The notes beneath the pieces were generated by a model. The model was not told where the DNA came from. It was given only the letters and a program-made list of their open reading frames with translations, and searched no databases. The translations under genes and the position numbers were made by a program. From NCBI RefSeq assembly GCF_001718795.1, contig NZ_CP013435.1, forward strand, positions 1,054,001-1,118,000: 64,000 bases of DNA, written 5' to 3'. The number at the start of each line of letters is the position of its first letter. The first letter of the stretch is position 1. The DNA is from Burkholderia latens. GTDB lineage: Bacteria > Pseudomonadota > Gammaproteobacteria > Burkholderiales > Burkholderiaceae. Below are positions 41,775-51,460 of the stretch, piece after piece.

Positions 41775-41815
41775 AATTGGCGGGTGCGGCCGCCCTCGCG
41801 GCCGAAGGAACCCGC

Positions 41816-42787
41816 ATGAAACAGTATCTCGACCTCGTTCGCACCATCCTCGACACCGGCACCTGGCAGGAGAACCGCACGGGCATCCGCACCATCAGCA
41901 TGCCCGGCGCGATGCTGCGGTTCGACCTGCAGCAAGGTTTCCCGGCCGTCACGACCAAGAAACTCGCGTTCAAGTCCGCGATCGGCGAGCTGGTCGGCTT
42001 CCTGCGTGCGTCGCGCAGCGCGGCCGATTTCCGCGCGCTCGGCTGCAAGGTTTGGGACGCGAATGCGAACGACAACGCGCAGTGGCTGGCGAACCCGTAC
42101 CGCCAGGGTGTCGACGACCTGGGCGACGTTTACGGCGTCCAGTGGCGCCAGTGGCCCGGCTACAAGGTGCTCGACGCGGGCGCCGACGCGCAGATCGCCG
42201 ACGCGACACGCCGCGGTTTCCGGATCGTCACGCGCTTCGACGAGGACGGCGCGCCGAAGGTGCTGCTGTACAAGGCGATCGATCAGCTGCGCCAGTGTCT
42301 GGATACGATCATGGAGAACCCGGCCGACCGCCGCATCCTGTTCCATGCGTGGAATCCGGCCGTGCTCGACCAGATCGCACTGCCCGCGTGCCATCTGCTG
42401 TATCAATTCCTGCCGAACGTCACGAAGCGCGAGATCTCGCTGTGCCTTTACATCCGCAGCAACGACGTCGGGCTCGGCACGCCGTTCAACCTGACGGAAG
42501 GCGCCGCACTGCTGTCGCTCGTCGGTCGCCTGACGGGCTATACGCCGCGCTGGTTCACGTATTTCATCGGCGACGCGCACATCTACGAGAACCAGCTCGA
42601 CATGCTGCAGCAGCAACTGACGCGCGAGCCGTACGACAGCCCGCGGCTCGAGATCGCCGAACGTGTGCCCGATTACGCGAAGACGGGCGTCTATGCGCCC
42701 GAATGGCTCGAACGCGTCGAGCCGTCCGATTTCTCGCTGGTCGGCTACCGGCACCACGAGCCGTTGACGGCGCCGATGGCCGTCTGA
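41816..42787 (+). CDS. thyA: Thymidylate synthase
   Basis: Methylates dUMP to dTMP with methylenetetrahydrofolate. Active-site cysteine is in [11 protein letters not shown]; other motifs are [30 protein letters not shown], and [15 protein letters not shown]. At 323 residues it is longer than the 264 of E. coli: about 55 residues follow [10 protein letters not shown] before the next core strand, resembling the longer Lactobacillus-type enzyme. The frame is open across the upstream gene but homology begins at this ATG. Confidence 0.95.
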   Translation: MKQYLDLVRTILDTGTWQENRTGIRTISMPGAMLRFDLQQGFPAVTTKKLAFKSAIGELVGFLRASRSAADFRALGCKVWDANANDNAQWLANPYRQGVDDLGDVYGVQWRQWPGYKVLDAGADAQIADATRRGFRIVTRFDEDGAPKVLLYKAIDQLRQCLDTIMENPADRRILFHAWNPAVLDQIALPACHLLYQFLPNVTKREISLCLYIRSNDVGLGTPFNLTEGAALLSLVGRLTGYTPRWFTYFIGDAHIYENQLDMLQQQLTREPYDSPRLEIAERVPDYAKTGVYAPEWLERVEPSDFSLVGYRHHEPLTAPMAV

Positions 42788-42835
42788 ATCCGCGGAGCCC
42801 GGCGCGGCGAGCAGTCGCGCGGGGCAGCATGAAGC

Positions 42836-42862
42836 AGGCCCGACTAACCGGTCGGGCCTTTG
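42836..42862. terminator. Terminator between thyA and the DUF6600 gene
   Basis: AGGCCCGAC and GTCGGGCCT form a 9-bp stem around a 6-nt loop, followed by TTGCGTTT. Genes are convergent. Confidence 0.7.
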
Positions 42863-42880
42863 CGTTTCACTGGGCGACGC

Positions 42881-45508
42881 TTACTGATGGCGTCGCTCGT
42901 CGTGGCCGCCGGGCGGCGGATTGCCGGGATGCGGTGCCTCAACGTGCGGCGCCGGTTGCGGGCGCGATTCCATGTGCGGCGCGGGCATCGCCGGGCGAGG
43001 CTCCATGCGTGGGGCCGGTTGCGGGCGCGGTTCCATGCGTGGCGCTGGCATCATCGGCGGCCGTGGCTCCGCCCGCGGAGCCTGTGGCTGCGGCCGCGGC
43101 ATTTCGCGTGTGGCGGGCGAGGGCGGCCGATACTCGTTCGCTCGCGGCGGCGCCATTTCACGATGAGGCGCAGGCTGCGCAAATTCGGGGCGCGGTTGCG
43201 GCGCCGGCGCCGCCCGTTCCGGCCGCGGTTGCGCAGGTTGGGCCGGGGCCGTGAAATCGGGGCGGGGCCGCGACTGCTCGAGTTGCGCGGTCGTGTCGAG
43301 CCGCGGTTGCGGCAGCGCGCGCGGCGTGTCCTGCCGCACGCCGGGTTGCGCGCCAGGCGCCCTTTCAGGATGCGGGTTCGGCGCTGTGCCGCGCACCGGA
43401 GGCAGCGCGTTCTGCCCGGCTGCGTGGAGCGCGGCCGGGGCCGTCGGGCGCTGGCGGTTCATCGGTGTGTGCGGCTGCATCCAGACTGGCGCGGGCGTCG
43501 CGGCTGCGTGCGCGGTATCGCGCCCGTTCGGCACGATGGTCGCCGCCGGCGGATGCGGGACGCCATTGCCGGCGTCGAATGCCGGATGCGGAGCCGAATT
43601 GCCCGGCTCCCGCGGCGGGGCGCCATCGGGAACCCGAGACGAACGCGCATTGAGCGCTTCATCGGTCGTCGGCCGGGAGCCGTTCGGGACCGCCGGGATC
43701 GGCGTACCCGGTCGCACGCCATTCGGAACGGCAGTCGTCTGCATGCCCGGCCGCGCGGCCTGCGCCTGCGCCTGCGCCGGTTCGCTCTCGCGACGCGCGT
43801 GCGCCGGCTGCACGACGGGGCCGTGAGGATTCACGAGTTGCACGTTGCGCATCGCCCACGCCCCGGCGTTGGGGGTGCCTGGCACGCGGACCGGGCGAGG
43901 CCGATAGTCGGCCGGCACGCTGGTCCTGGCGACCGGCGTGCCAGCCCCCGGCACGTGCTCGCCCTGTCGCGCGAGATGGGCGGCCGCCTGGTCGCGATAC
44001 GCTGCAGGCACGGCAGGATTGCGCGTCGCGACGAACGGATGCTGGCCGATCGCCGCCGGCGGACGGTAGCTGGCGGCGCGCAGCGCGCCGGTGAAGCTCT
44101 GCCGGACCGGCGCAATGCCGGGCGTGCCCGGCATCACGTGCGCGTTGCGCCATTGCTGCGGATCGACGTGCTGCGAGAAGCGGGCCACCGGCTGCCCGTG
44201 CACGAACGCGGACGCGGGCACCGCCGTGATCGCGTGCGGCGCGCGGAAGTTCACGTACGTCTTGTTGATGTTCGTGATGTTGGTGATGTTGGTGATGTTC
44301 GTCACGTTCACCGTCTTGTTCACCGTGACGTTGTTGACCACGATGTTGCGATTCACGCGATCGTAGTAATGCGGACTCCAGCCGCCCCAGGCCGGATGCC
44401 ACGCTTCGCCCGGGCCGAGTGCGAACCATGCGCAGCCGGCCGCGGCGACGCCGCCCACCGTCAGCGCGACGCTCCAGTCGGGACCGCTGCCACCGCCCAC
44501 GAACGCGACGAGCGCCGGCGCGTAGACGGGCGGCTGGCTGACGACCATCGGGCCGGGCACCCACGCCCAGCCGTCGTCGACATAGGCCCAGCGGCCGTAG
44601 TGGTACGGCGCGAAGCCCCACGGCGCATCGTCGACCCAGGTCCAGCCCCAAGGCGCCTGCCAGATCCAGTGGCCGTCGTGATACGGCGCCCAGCCGGCGG
44701 GCGTGTCGTTCGGCACCCAGACCGCGCCGTAGTTCGGCGTTTCCCGCCACGTGCCGTTCGCGTCGAGATCCTGGTAGCCGGGAATGTCGCGCGACACGTA
44801 GCGGGCCGACACCGAGCGCTGCTCGGCCGCATCGCGGCTCGCGGCCCACTGGTCGAGCGCGTCGGGGGCCGGCGCGCTCGATTGCTGCGCGACCTGAAGG
44901 TCGGTGCCGGTGAACACGATCTGTTGCCCAGGCGACAGCGGATACTGCCCGTTACTGCCGTAGACGGTCGCGCTGCCGCTGCGCACGGTGACCGTCGTAC
45001 TCGCACCGTCCGGTGCGACATCGACGCGATAGTCGCCAGGGGCCGTGATGCCGAGCGCAAGATTCGGCGTGTCGATTTCGTACGAGCCACCGGGCGGCAG
45101 CGCGCGCACGTGAGTCGACACGGTGCCGAGGCCGACCTTCAGCTGCGTCGTCGTGTCGTCGAGGTTCAGCACCGACAGGCTCGTCGATTCGCCGAGCCGG
45201 ACGGCGGTCGAGCCGATGTGCAGCTCCGAGCGTGCGCCCGCATCGTTCCAGAGCTGGTCGCCTGTCGTCAGCGGCCGGTTGACTGCTGCGTACGACCAGG
45301 TATCGGTGCCGGCCGGCTCCGTCGTCACGGCGCCCGACATGTAGTTCAGCCGTGCGACGCGGCTCGGCGGGTCGCCGCCCGCTTGCCGGGCGGGTGCATA
45401 CACCGGCGCCTGCGTCGATTGCGCGAATGCGGCGGGCAGGGCGGTTAGCGCGGCGAACGCGAGCAGCGTGCAGCGGGCGGTTCGCGTGAGGATGAACAGG
45501 GAAGCCAT
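42881..45508 (-). CDS. Large exported DUF6600/FecR-like protein
   Basis: An 875-residue protein with a signal peptide (about 8-29, ending LPAAFAQ). Residues 50-220 resemble a FecR-like beta-sandwich (LNYMSGAVTTEPAGTDTWSY, GSTAVRLGESTSLSVLNLDD). Residues 250-420 are rich in Trp, Tyr and Pro, with repeated W-x-P-Y-H units (GWAPYHDGHWIWQAPWGWTW, WGFAPYHYGRWAYVD) as in DUF6600. About residues 400-415 hold a run of TNI repeats. The last 350 residues are Pro/Arg/Ala-rich and disordered. Function unknown; the localisation is periplasm or outer surface. Confidence 0.8.
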   Translation of the reverse strand: MASLFILTRTARCTLLAFAALTALPAAFAQSTQAPVYAPARQAGGDPPSRVARLNYMSGAVTTEPAGTDTWSYAAVNRPLTTGDQLWNDAGARSELHIGSTAVRLGESTSLSVLNLDDTTTQLKVGLGTVSTHVRALPPGGSYEIDTPNLALGITAPGDYRVDVAPDGASTTVTVRSGSATVYGSNGQYPLSPGQQIVFTGTDLQVAQQSSAPAPDALDQWAASRDAAEQRSVSARYVSRDIPGYQDLDANGTWRETPNYGAVWVPNDTPAGWAPYHDGHWIWQAPWGWTWVDDAPWGFAPYHYGRWAYVDDGWAWVPGPMVVSQPPVYAPALVAFVGGGSGPDWSVALTVGGVAAAGCAWFALGPGEAWHPAWGGWSPHYYDRVNRNIVVNNVTVNKTVNVTNITNITNITNINKTYVNFRAPHAITAVPASAFVHGQPVARFSQHVDPQQWRNAHVMPGTPGIAPVRQSFTGALRAASYRPPAAIGQHPFVATRNPAVPAAYRDQAAAHLARQGEHVPGAGTPVARTSVPADYRPRPVRVPGTPNAGAWAMRNVQLVNPHGPVVQPAHARRESEPAQAQAQAARPGMQTTAVPNGVRPGTPIPAVPNGSRPTTDEALNARSSRVPDGAPPREPGNSAPHPAFDAGNGVPHPPAATIVPNGRDTAHAAATPAPVWMQPHTPMNRQRPTAPAALHAAGQNALPPVRGTAPNPHPERAPGAQPGVRQDTPRALPQPRLDTTAQLEQSRPRPDFTAPAQPAQPRPERAAPAPQPRPEFAQPAPHREMAPPRANEYRPPSPATREMPRPQPQAPRAEPRPPMMPAPRMEPRPQPAPRMEPRPAMPAPHMESRPQPAPHVEAPHPGNPPPGGHDERRHQ

Positions 45509-45670
45509 GGTGAGCGTCTTCGTCGTTATTGCGGCGCGTCGATTCGCGCCGTTCAGTTCACGATATCCGCTCGACCTGTTTCAGTGCTCGGTGTTTTGTA
45601 AATCGACTAGCGTGCGATGTAACAAAACCTGTCCATCGCGCGCCGTTGTCGTGCGGTCGCAATGTGTGCG

Positions 45671-46381
45671 TCAAGCGGACGTAAGCCAGTCGTCGAAAAC
45701 CTGCTGTCCGGGCACGGTGACGCGCAGCACGCGCGGCCGCGCGGTACGCTCGATCCAGCCGTGCGTGCAGAAGCTGTCGAGCAGCGCCGCGCCGAGCGCA
45801 CCGCCGAGATGCGCGCGGCGCTCGCTCCAGTCGAGGCAGCCGCACGCGAAGCGGCGCCGGCGGGTGCGCTGCTGCGCGACGTCGATGCCCCAGCGCGCGA
45901 GCGCTTGCGTGCCCTGCTCGGTGGTCTCGATTGCGTCGCCGTCGCCTGTTTGCAGCCAGCCGCGCGCCGTGAGTCCGTCGAAGATGCGGACCGCGAGCTC
46001 GCCGGCCATGTGGTCGTAGCAGGTGCGCGCATAGCGCAGCTCGGCCGGAACCGTGCGCGACGGCGGCGGCACGGGACGGTTCGGCGCGGCTGCTCGGGCC
46101 ACGTTCGCGAGCGCCTCGAGCGACGCCGCGATGTCGGCCGACGCAAGCCGGTAGTAGCGGTGCCGGCCGCGGACTTCGAGCGCGAGCAGCCCGCCTTCGG
46201 TCAGGCGTGCGAGATGCGCGCTCGCCGCGGAGGGCGACAGCCCCGCGATCATCGTGAGTTCGCCAGCCGGCCGCGCGCTGCCGTCCATCAGCACCCACAG
46301 CATCGCCGCGCGCCCCGGATCGGCGATCAGCGCGCCGATCCGGCTCAGGCCCGGAAAATGGTGGTCGTCTTGATCGGTCAT
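45671..46381 (-). CDS. ArsR-family winged helix regulator
   Basis: A 236-residue DNA-binding protein. The N-terminal half is an ArsR-type winged helix (IGALIADPGRAAMLWVLMDG, LSPSAASAHLARLTEGGLLA, VRGRHRYYRLASADIA). The C-terminal 130 residues have conserved YARTCYDHMAGELAVRIFDG and RRRFACGCLDWSERRAHLGG, a layout seen in ArsR proteins linked to oxidative or aromatic stress. No metal site of the classical ELCVC type is seen. The start ATG is divergent from the lipoprotein gene. Target unknown. Confidence 0.88.
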   Translation of the reverse strand: MTDQDDHHFPGLSRIGALIADPGRAAMLWVLMDGSARPAGELTMIAGLSPSAASAHLARLTEGGLLALEVRGRHRYYRLASADIAASLEALANVARAAAPNRPVPPPSRTVPAELRYARTCYDHMAGELAVRIFDGLTARGWLQTGDGDAIETTEQGTQALARWGIDVAQQRTRRRRFACGCLDWSERRAHLGGALGAALLDSFCTHGWIERTARPRVLRVTVPGQQVFDDWLTSA

Positions 46382-46562
46382 CGTCGTGTCTCGTCCGGTG
46401 CAATGATCGCAGTGTAGGCGCGGTTGCCATTCGATGTTTCGGGCTGGGCTGAAATGTCGGATGCGGCGCGGCGGTGGCATGCGAACCGTGGCAGCGGCGC
46501 GCGCCCGCGTAGAATGGTCGCACGCGGCGGCAGCGGGCCGCCGGACTGGGCACGATACGACG

Positions 46563-46703
46563 ATGAAGACGATTTTTTGCCTGTTGGCGGCCGCGTTCGT
46601 CTGCGCGGCCTGTGCGCAGGGCGGCAGCGGCGCCGCGGGCGAGCGGGGCGGTAGCCTCGAAATGTACGGCACCATCGACCAGGGCATCACGGTGCGCCGC
46701 TGA
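46563..46703 (+). CDS. Small lipoprotein, 46 residues
   Basis: A very short gene with a clear lipoprotein signal: MKTIFCLLAAAFVCAAC with the lipobox VCAAC ending at C17, followed by a Gly-rich linker and EMYGTIDQGITVRR. The tail YGTIDQGIT is similar to the start of porin-like sequences in Burkholderia, but here it ends the protein. I know of no function. It lies between a divergent regulator and the thioesterase, and the short distance to the next gene (121 bp) leaves an operon possible. Confidence 0.65.
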   Translation: MKTIFCLLAAAFVCAACAQGGSGAAGERGGSLEMYGTIDQGITVRR

Positions 46704-46824
46704 TGGCGGCCCAGCGAGTCCGCGTCCGGCGGCGCGGGCGCCGCGCAGTGGGGCCGCGACGTGTTGTCGCAGTGCAACGTATAATGCGCCGATCGCAGTA
46801 CGCACGCTGCCTGGAGCTCACAAG

Positions 46825-47337
46825 ATGTCCCACCCGTCCCCCGTACCGGCTGCCCTCGACCGCACCGAAACCGTATTCCGCTTTCTCGCCGAGCCGTCGT
46901 CGGTCAACTTCGGCGGGAAGGTGCATGGCGGCGCGTTGATGAAGTGGATCGACGAGGTCGCGTATGCGTGTGCGGCCGTCTGGTCGAGCCGCTATTGCGT
47001 GACGGTCAGCGTCGGCAACATCCGGTTCCAGCGCCCGATCCTCGTCGGCAATCTGGTCGAGCTGAAGGCGCGCGTCGTCGCGACGGGCCGCACCAGCATG
47101 CACATCCACGTGTCGGTGCACGCCGGCGACCCGAAGGGCGGCGTGCTGCGCCAGACCACCGACTGCCTCGTCGTGTTCGTCGCGGTGGACGAAAACGGCA
47201 ACCCGGTGCCGGTGCCGCCGTTCGTGCCCGAAACCGATGAGCAAAAGGTGCTCGCGAAGTATGCGGCCGACGTGCGCGCCGCGCTCGACAAGATCGTCGA
47301 GATGAAACCCGAGGAAGTCGCGAAAGGCACGGTCTGA
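46825..47337 (+). CDS. Acyl-CoA thioesterase, hotdog fold
   Basis: A 170-residue hotdog-fold thioesterase of the YciA/BFIT type: VNFGGKVHGGALMKWIDEVA and the following AYACAA helix, VSVGNIRFQRPILVGNLVEL and TTDCLVVFVAVDENGNPVPV. It hydrolyses acyl-CoA to free fatty acid and CoA; chain-length preference cannot be read. A longer upstream reading frame is open but homology starts at MSHPSP. It is convergent with fumC. Confidence 0.9.
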   Translation: MSHPSPVPAALDRTETVFRFLAEPSSVNFGGKVHGGALMKWIDEVAYACAAVWSSRYCVTVSVGNIRFQRPILVGNLVELKARVVATGRTSMHIHVSVHAGDPKGGVLRQTTDCLVVFVAVDENGNPVPVPPFVPETDEQKVLAKYAADVRAALDKIVEMKPEEVAKGTV

Positions 47338-47381
47338 CGGCAGCGGGCGCCGTGCCCGCGCCGCCATCGCATCGTATCCGT

Positions 47382-48776
47382 CTACCGCGATCCGATCATC
47401 TGCTCCGGTCGCACCCATGCATCGAATTCCGCCTCGGTCAGGTAGCCGAGCGCGAGCGCGGCGGCCTTCAGCGTCGTGCCTTCCTTGTGCGCTTTCTTCG
47501 CGATCTGCGCGGCCTTGTCGTAGCCGATGTGCGGATTGAGCGCCGTCACGAGCATCAGCGATTCGTTCAGCAGAAGGTCGATGCGCGCGCGGTTCGGCTC
47601 GATGCCCACCGCGCAGTGGTCGTTGAAGCTCTGCGCGCCGTCGGCGAGGAGACGCACCGACTGCAGCACGTTGTGCGCGATCATCGGCCGGAATACGTTC
47701 AACTCGAAGTTGCCGCTCGCGCCGCCGACGTTCACCGCGACGTCGTTGCCGAACACCTGGCAGCACAGCATCGTCACGGCCTCCGACTGCGTCGGGTTCA
47801 CCTTGCCCGGCATGATCGAGCTGCCCGGTTCGTTCTCCGGAATCGACAGTTCTCCGAGCCCGCAGCGCGGCCCGCTCGCGAGCCAGCGGACGTCGTTCGC
47901 GATCTTCATCAGGCCGGCTGCGACCGTCTTCAGCGCACCGTGCGCGAACACCAGCGCGTCGGCGGCCGCCATCACCTCGAACTTGCTCGGCGCGGTCACG
48001 AACGGCAGCTTCGTCAGCCGGCCGATCTCGTCGGCCACGCGCACTGCGAATTCCGGATGCGCGTTCAGCCCGGTGCCGACCGCAGTGCCGCCGAGCGCGA
48101 GCTCGTACAGGTGCGGCAGCGCCGATTCGACGTGCCGGATGCCGTGGTCGAGCTGCGCGACATAGCCGGAAAATTCCTGCCCGAGCGTGAGCGGCGTCGC
48201 GTCCTGCAGGTGCGTGCGGCCGATCTTCACGATGTCGGCGAAGGCCTTCGATTTCGCGTCGAGCGTTGCGCGCAGTGTGCGCAGCGCGGGCAGCAGATGG
48301 TTGACGATCGCGTATGCGGCTGCGACGTGCATCGCGGTCGGGAACACATCGTTCGACGACTGGCCGCGGTTCACGTCGTCGTTCGGATGAACCTTGCGCG
48401 CCTCGCCGCGTTCGCCGCCGAGCAGCTCGCTTGCGCGGTTCGCGATCACCTCGTTCAGGTTCATGTTGGTCTGCGTGCCGGAGCCTGTCTGCCATACCGC
48501 GAGCGGAAATTCGCGCGGATGCTTGCCGGCGATGATCTCGTCGGCCGCGTCGATGATCGCGCGCGCCTTGTCGTCGGCGAGCACGCCCAGCGACTGGTTC
48601 ACGGCGGCCGCGGCGCGCTTCACGATCGCGAGCGCATGGATCAGCTCGGGCGACTGCTTCTCGGTCGAGATCCGGAAATTCTGCAGCGAGCGCTCGGTCT
48701 GCGCGCCCCAGAGCCGGTCGGCCGGCACGGCGATCTCGCCGAACGTGTCGCGTTCCATCCGAACTGCTTCGTTCAT
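47382..48776 (-). CDS. fumC: Fumarate hydratase class II
   Basis: Iron-free, oxygen-stable fumarase of the TCA cycle. The 464-residue protein has the superfamily signature [35 protein letters not shown] and [23 protein letters not shown] precedes the ATG at good distance. An in-frame extension upstream lacks homology. It is convergent with the thioesterase and follows the MATE gene on the same strand. Confidence 0.96.
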   Translation of the reverse strand: MNEAVRMERDTFGEIAVPADRLWGAQTERSLQNFRISTEKQSPELIHALAIVKRAAAAVNQSLGVLADDKARAIIDAADEIIAGKHPREFPLAVWQTGSGTQTNMNLNEVIANRASELLGGERGEARKVHPNDDVNRGQSSNDVFPTAMHVAAAYAIVNHLLPALRTLRATLDAKSKAFADIVKIGRTHLQDATPLTLGQEFSGYVAQLDHGIRHVESALPHLYELALGGTAVGTGLNAHPEFAVRVADEIGRLTKLPFVTAPSKFEVMAAADALVFAHGALKTVAAGLMKIANDVRWLASGPRCGLGELSIPENEPGSSIMPGKVNPTQSEAVTMLCCQVFGNDVAVNVGGASGNFELNVFRPMIAHNVLQSVRLLADGAQSFNDHCAVGIEPNRARIDLLLNESLMLVTALNPHIGYDKAAQIAKKAHKEGTTLKAAALALGYLTEAEFDAWVRPEQMIGSR

Positions 48777-48917
48777 GATGCACTCCTCCAGGAAATGGGA
48801 AAGGCCGCGCGTCGCGCGGCGTCTGGCGTATCGTGAGGCAGTTGCGCCGCTCGCGCGGCGTCGTGGGTCTTCAATCGACAAGCATAGCGCCGGCGGGGAT
48901 TTCCCGTCGTGTCGCGC

Positions 48918-50306
48918 TCAGCGCGCGGACGCGATGAGCGACGCGGTCTTCATGTGGAAGCGACAGGCCATCAGCACGGCGACACTCGCGAGGCCGGCCG
49001 CGAGCCCCCACCACAGGCCGCGCGCGCCGAGGCCCGCATGGAACGCCAGCCAGTAACCGGTCGGGAAGCCGATGCCCCAGTAGCCGAAGGTCGCTGCGAG
49101 CATCGGGATGCGCGTGTCGCGCAGCCCGCGCAGTGCGCCCGAGCCGACCGTCTGCATCCCGTCGACGATCTGGAACACTGCGGCGATGCCGAGCAGCGAT
49201 GCGGCGAGCGACACGGTCGCCGCATTGGCCGGGTCATCGAGTTGCAGGTACAGGCCGACGATCGCATGCGGCGCGACGATCAGCACGAGGCCCGACAGCG
49301 ACATGAACGCGATCCCGAGGCCCAGCGCGACGAAGCCCGCATGGCGTGCGGCGACCGGCTGGCCGGCGCCGACCCAGTAGCCGACCCGCACGTTCGCGGC
49401 CTGGCCGATCGCGAGCGGCACCATGAACGCGACCGATGCGACGTTCAGCGCGATCTGGTGCGCGGCGAGCGACGTCGCGCCGAGCACGCCGACGGTCAGG
49501 CCCGTCGCGAGAAAGAGCGTCGATTCGACCCCATACGTGATTGCCACCGGCCAGCCAATGCCGATCAGCTCGCCCATCAGCGGCAGCTTCGGACGTGCGG
49601 CGGTCACGAAATGGCGGAACCGCTGGCGCCCGTGCAGCAGCCAGATCAGTGCGAGCGCAGTGAGCCAGATCGTGATGGTCGTCGCCACCGCGGAGCCGAG
49701 GAAGCCGAGCCGCGGCAGGCCGAATGCACCGTGGATCAGCCCGTAGTTCAGCACGGCGTTGATCCCGACGCCGCCGATCGACACCCACAGCAGCCGCCGC
49801 GCGGCGCCGATGGCGGGCAGGAACGCGCGCATCAGCCCGACGCCGATCAGGCTGCCGAGCGCCGCGAAGCGCAGGATGCCGGTGTACTCGCCGACATGAT
49901 GCGCAAGCGTGGGCGGCTCGTGGAACATCAGCAGGATCGGTTCGGACAGCGACAGCGCGACGATGGCCGGAATCGCGAGCAGCACCGACAGCACGAAGCC
50001 CGTCCAGTAGATGTGCGGCACGCGGTGTTCGGCCTGCGCGCCGCGCGCATGCGCGACGCTCACGCTGATCGACGACAGCACGCCCTGCAGCACGGTCACG
50101 ATGACGAAGAAGAAGTTCGCGCCGAGGCCGCCGGCCGCGAGCGAATCGGGGCCGAGCGAGCCGAGCAGCACCGTGTCGGTGACGCTCATCGCCATCTGCG
50201 AGAGCTGCGCGATCGCGAGCGGTGCGGCGAGGCGCGCGGTATCGGCGGCATGAGTGGACAGGGACGGCGGCGCGGCGGCCGTCCGCGTAAGACCGGAATG
50301 CGACAT
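48918..50306 (-). CDS. norM: MATE family multidrug efflux transporter
   Basis: An inner-membrane antiporter of 462 residues with twelve predicted helices, exporting cationic drugs with Na+ or H+. APLAIAQLSQMAMSVTDTVL at the first helix and the matching second-half GIGWPVAITYGVESTLFLAT, HQIALNVASVAFMVPLAIGQ identify it. The NorM subgroup is clear; in Burkholderia NorM has been linked to polymyxin tolerance. Confidence 0.92.
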   Translation of the reverse strand: MSHSGLTRTAAAPPSLSTHAADTARLAAPLAIAQLSQMAMSVTDTVLLGSLGPDSLAAGGLGANFFFVIVTVLQGVLSSISVSVAHARGAQAEHRVPHIYWTGFVLSVLLAIPAIVALSLSEPILLMFHEPPTLAHHVGEYTGILRFAALGSLIGVGLMRAFLPAIGAARRLLWVSIGGVGINAVLNYGLIHGAFGLPRLGFLGSAVATTITIWLTALALIWLLHGRQRFRHFVTAARPKLPLMGELIGIGWPVAITYGVESTLFLATGLTVGVLGATSLAAHQIALNVASVAFMVPLAIGQAANVRVGYWVGAGQPVAARHAGFVALGLGIAFMSLSGLVLIVAPHAIVGLYLQLDDPANAATVSLAASLLGIAAVFQIVDGMQTVGSGALRGLRDTRIPMLAATFGYWGIGFPTGYWLAFHAGLGARGLWWGLAAGLASVAVLMACRFHMKTASLIASAR

Positions 50307-50446
50307 GGAATGGGCGCTCGCGCGGGTGCGGCCCCGCGCTGTCTGTATTTATTTTGAGAGACGGCTAGCTTACGGCTTTATTCGAACGGTGTCGAACGCG
50401 CGCGGCGATGGCCATGTCGCGGGCAGGGGAACGCTACGTGCTTCGG

Positions 50447-50665
50447 CTATGCGTCGTGTACCGCGATTCGCGTATCGCCGAACAGCACGACCTGGCCCGC
50501 GCGGATCTTGCACGTTTTACGCAGTTCGACCACGCCGTCGACTTTCACCGCGCCGGACGCGACGAACATCTTCGCGGTGCCGCCGCTATCCGCGAGGCCA
50601 GTGATTTTCAGAAGGTTGTGCAGCTCGACGTATTCGCCGGTGAGCGTGAAATCCAGATTGGGCAT
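50447..50665 (-). CDS. S4-domain RNA-binding protein (YbcJ-like)
   Basis: A 72-residue protein that is almost entirely one S4 RNA-binding domain: EYVELHNLLKITGLADSGG, VKVDGVVELRKTCKIRAGQ. It matches YbcJ/RlbA, which is associated with RNA and perhaps ribosome work. Start ATG at 50665, taken from the conserved MPNLDFTLTGEYVEL. Confidence 0.88.
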   Translation of the reverse strand: MPNLDFTLTGEYVELHNLLKITGLADSGGTAKMFVASGAVKVDGVVELRKTCKIRAGQVVLFGDTRIAVHDA

Positions 50666-50941
50666 GACGAGGGAGGCGCGCGACGCGCGGAAGGAATCGC
50701 TCCGCATCATACGGCACTGCGGGCCGGCACGCGAGCGCGGCCGCGCGCACGCTCGCGCCGCGGTTGTTAAGGAGTGTGATTGATACGTCAGCAAATGAAA
50801 CGGTGGGTAACAGTCTGAGAGATTCGAGAACCGACCGTGCGAGCGGCCGGTCTTTCGTCGTACCCGCTGCGTGTTGCGGCGGGGGACGCGACGGAGCGCA
50901 TCGATGCGCTGCGCGCGCACAACTTCTTGAGGAGGATAGTC

Positions 50942-51343
50942 ATGTCCAAGATTCGTACGATGCTGATCGGTGCCGCGCTGACGGCGTTCGCCACTTCGGC
51001 TGCATTTGCGCAGACCGGCGCCGCAACGCAGGGCAGCGCGGGTGCAGGCATGCAGACGCAGACGCCCGCGGCTGGCGCAGGCGCAGGCATGCAAGGCGGC
51101 GCCGGCGCGAATACGTCGGGCACGGCGGGCGCCGCGACCGATGCGGTCGGCACGGCAGCGGATGGCGCGAAGGATACGGCCGCGTCGTCCGTCCACTCGG
51201 CGAAGAAGCACACCAAGCATGCGGCGAAGTCGGCCAAGCACCATGTCGGCTCGACGAAGTCGAAGGTCGGCGACGAGGCGGCCGAAGGCGGTGCGTCGAC
51301 CGGCGTGCAGGGCGGTGCGTCCGCGTCGGGCGCGACGCAGTAA
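50942..51343 (+). CDS. Exported low-complexity protein
   Basis: A 133-residue protein with a signal peptide (about 1-23, ending AAFAQ), a Gly/Ala/Gln-rich centre with two GAGMQ repeats and a Lys/His-rich stretch (SAKKHTKHAAKSAKHHVGS), and a Gly/Ser tail. GAGGAGGATAGTC gives a strong ribosome site. No domain is recognised. Proteins with similar composition occur in Burkholderia as stress or envelope-associated small proteins, but I give no function. A strong terminator follows. Confidence 0.75.
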   Translation: MSKIRTMLIGAALTAFATSAAFAQTGAATQGSAGAGMQTQTPAAGAGAGMQGGAGANTSGTAGAATDAVGTAADGAKDTAASSVHSAKKHTKHAAKSAKHHVGSTKSKVGDEAAEGGASTGVQGGASASGATQ

Positions 51344-51404
51344 GCGGTGCGCGATCGCCGCGCAACGCCCGTGCCTGGCGGCGCGTCGTGACGGCGATCG
51401 ATCG

Positions 51405-51441
51405 ACGGCCCGGTTCGCTGCACGCGAACCGGGCCGTTCTT
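51405..51441. terminator. Strong hairpin terminator
   Basis: Two perfect 14-bp arms (51405-51418 and 51424-51437) around a 5-nt loop, then TCTT, between convergent genes. Confidence 0.8.
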
Positions 51442-51460
51442 CATGCGCGGCGGCGGGCCG

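Noticed and set aside
42860..45448. 862-codon open frame on the plus strand
   Set aside because: It is antisense to the DUF6600 gene, Arg/Gly-rich and without start signals or known motifs; an effect of GC-rich codon bias.
46687..48783. 698-codon minus-strand open frame across fumC
   Set aside because: Overlaps fumC in another frame on the same strand; fumC has all family motifs.
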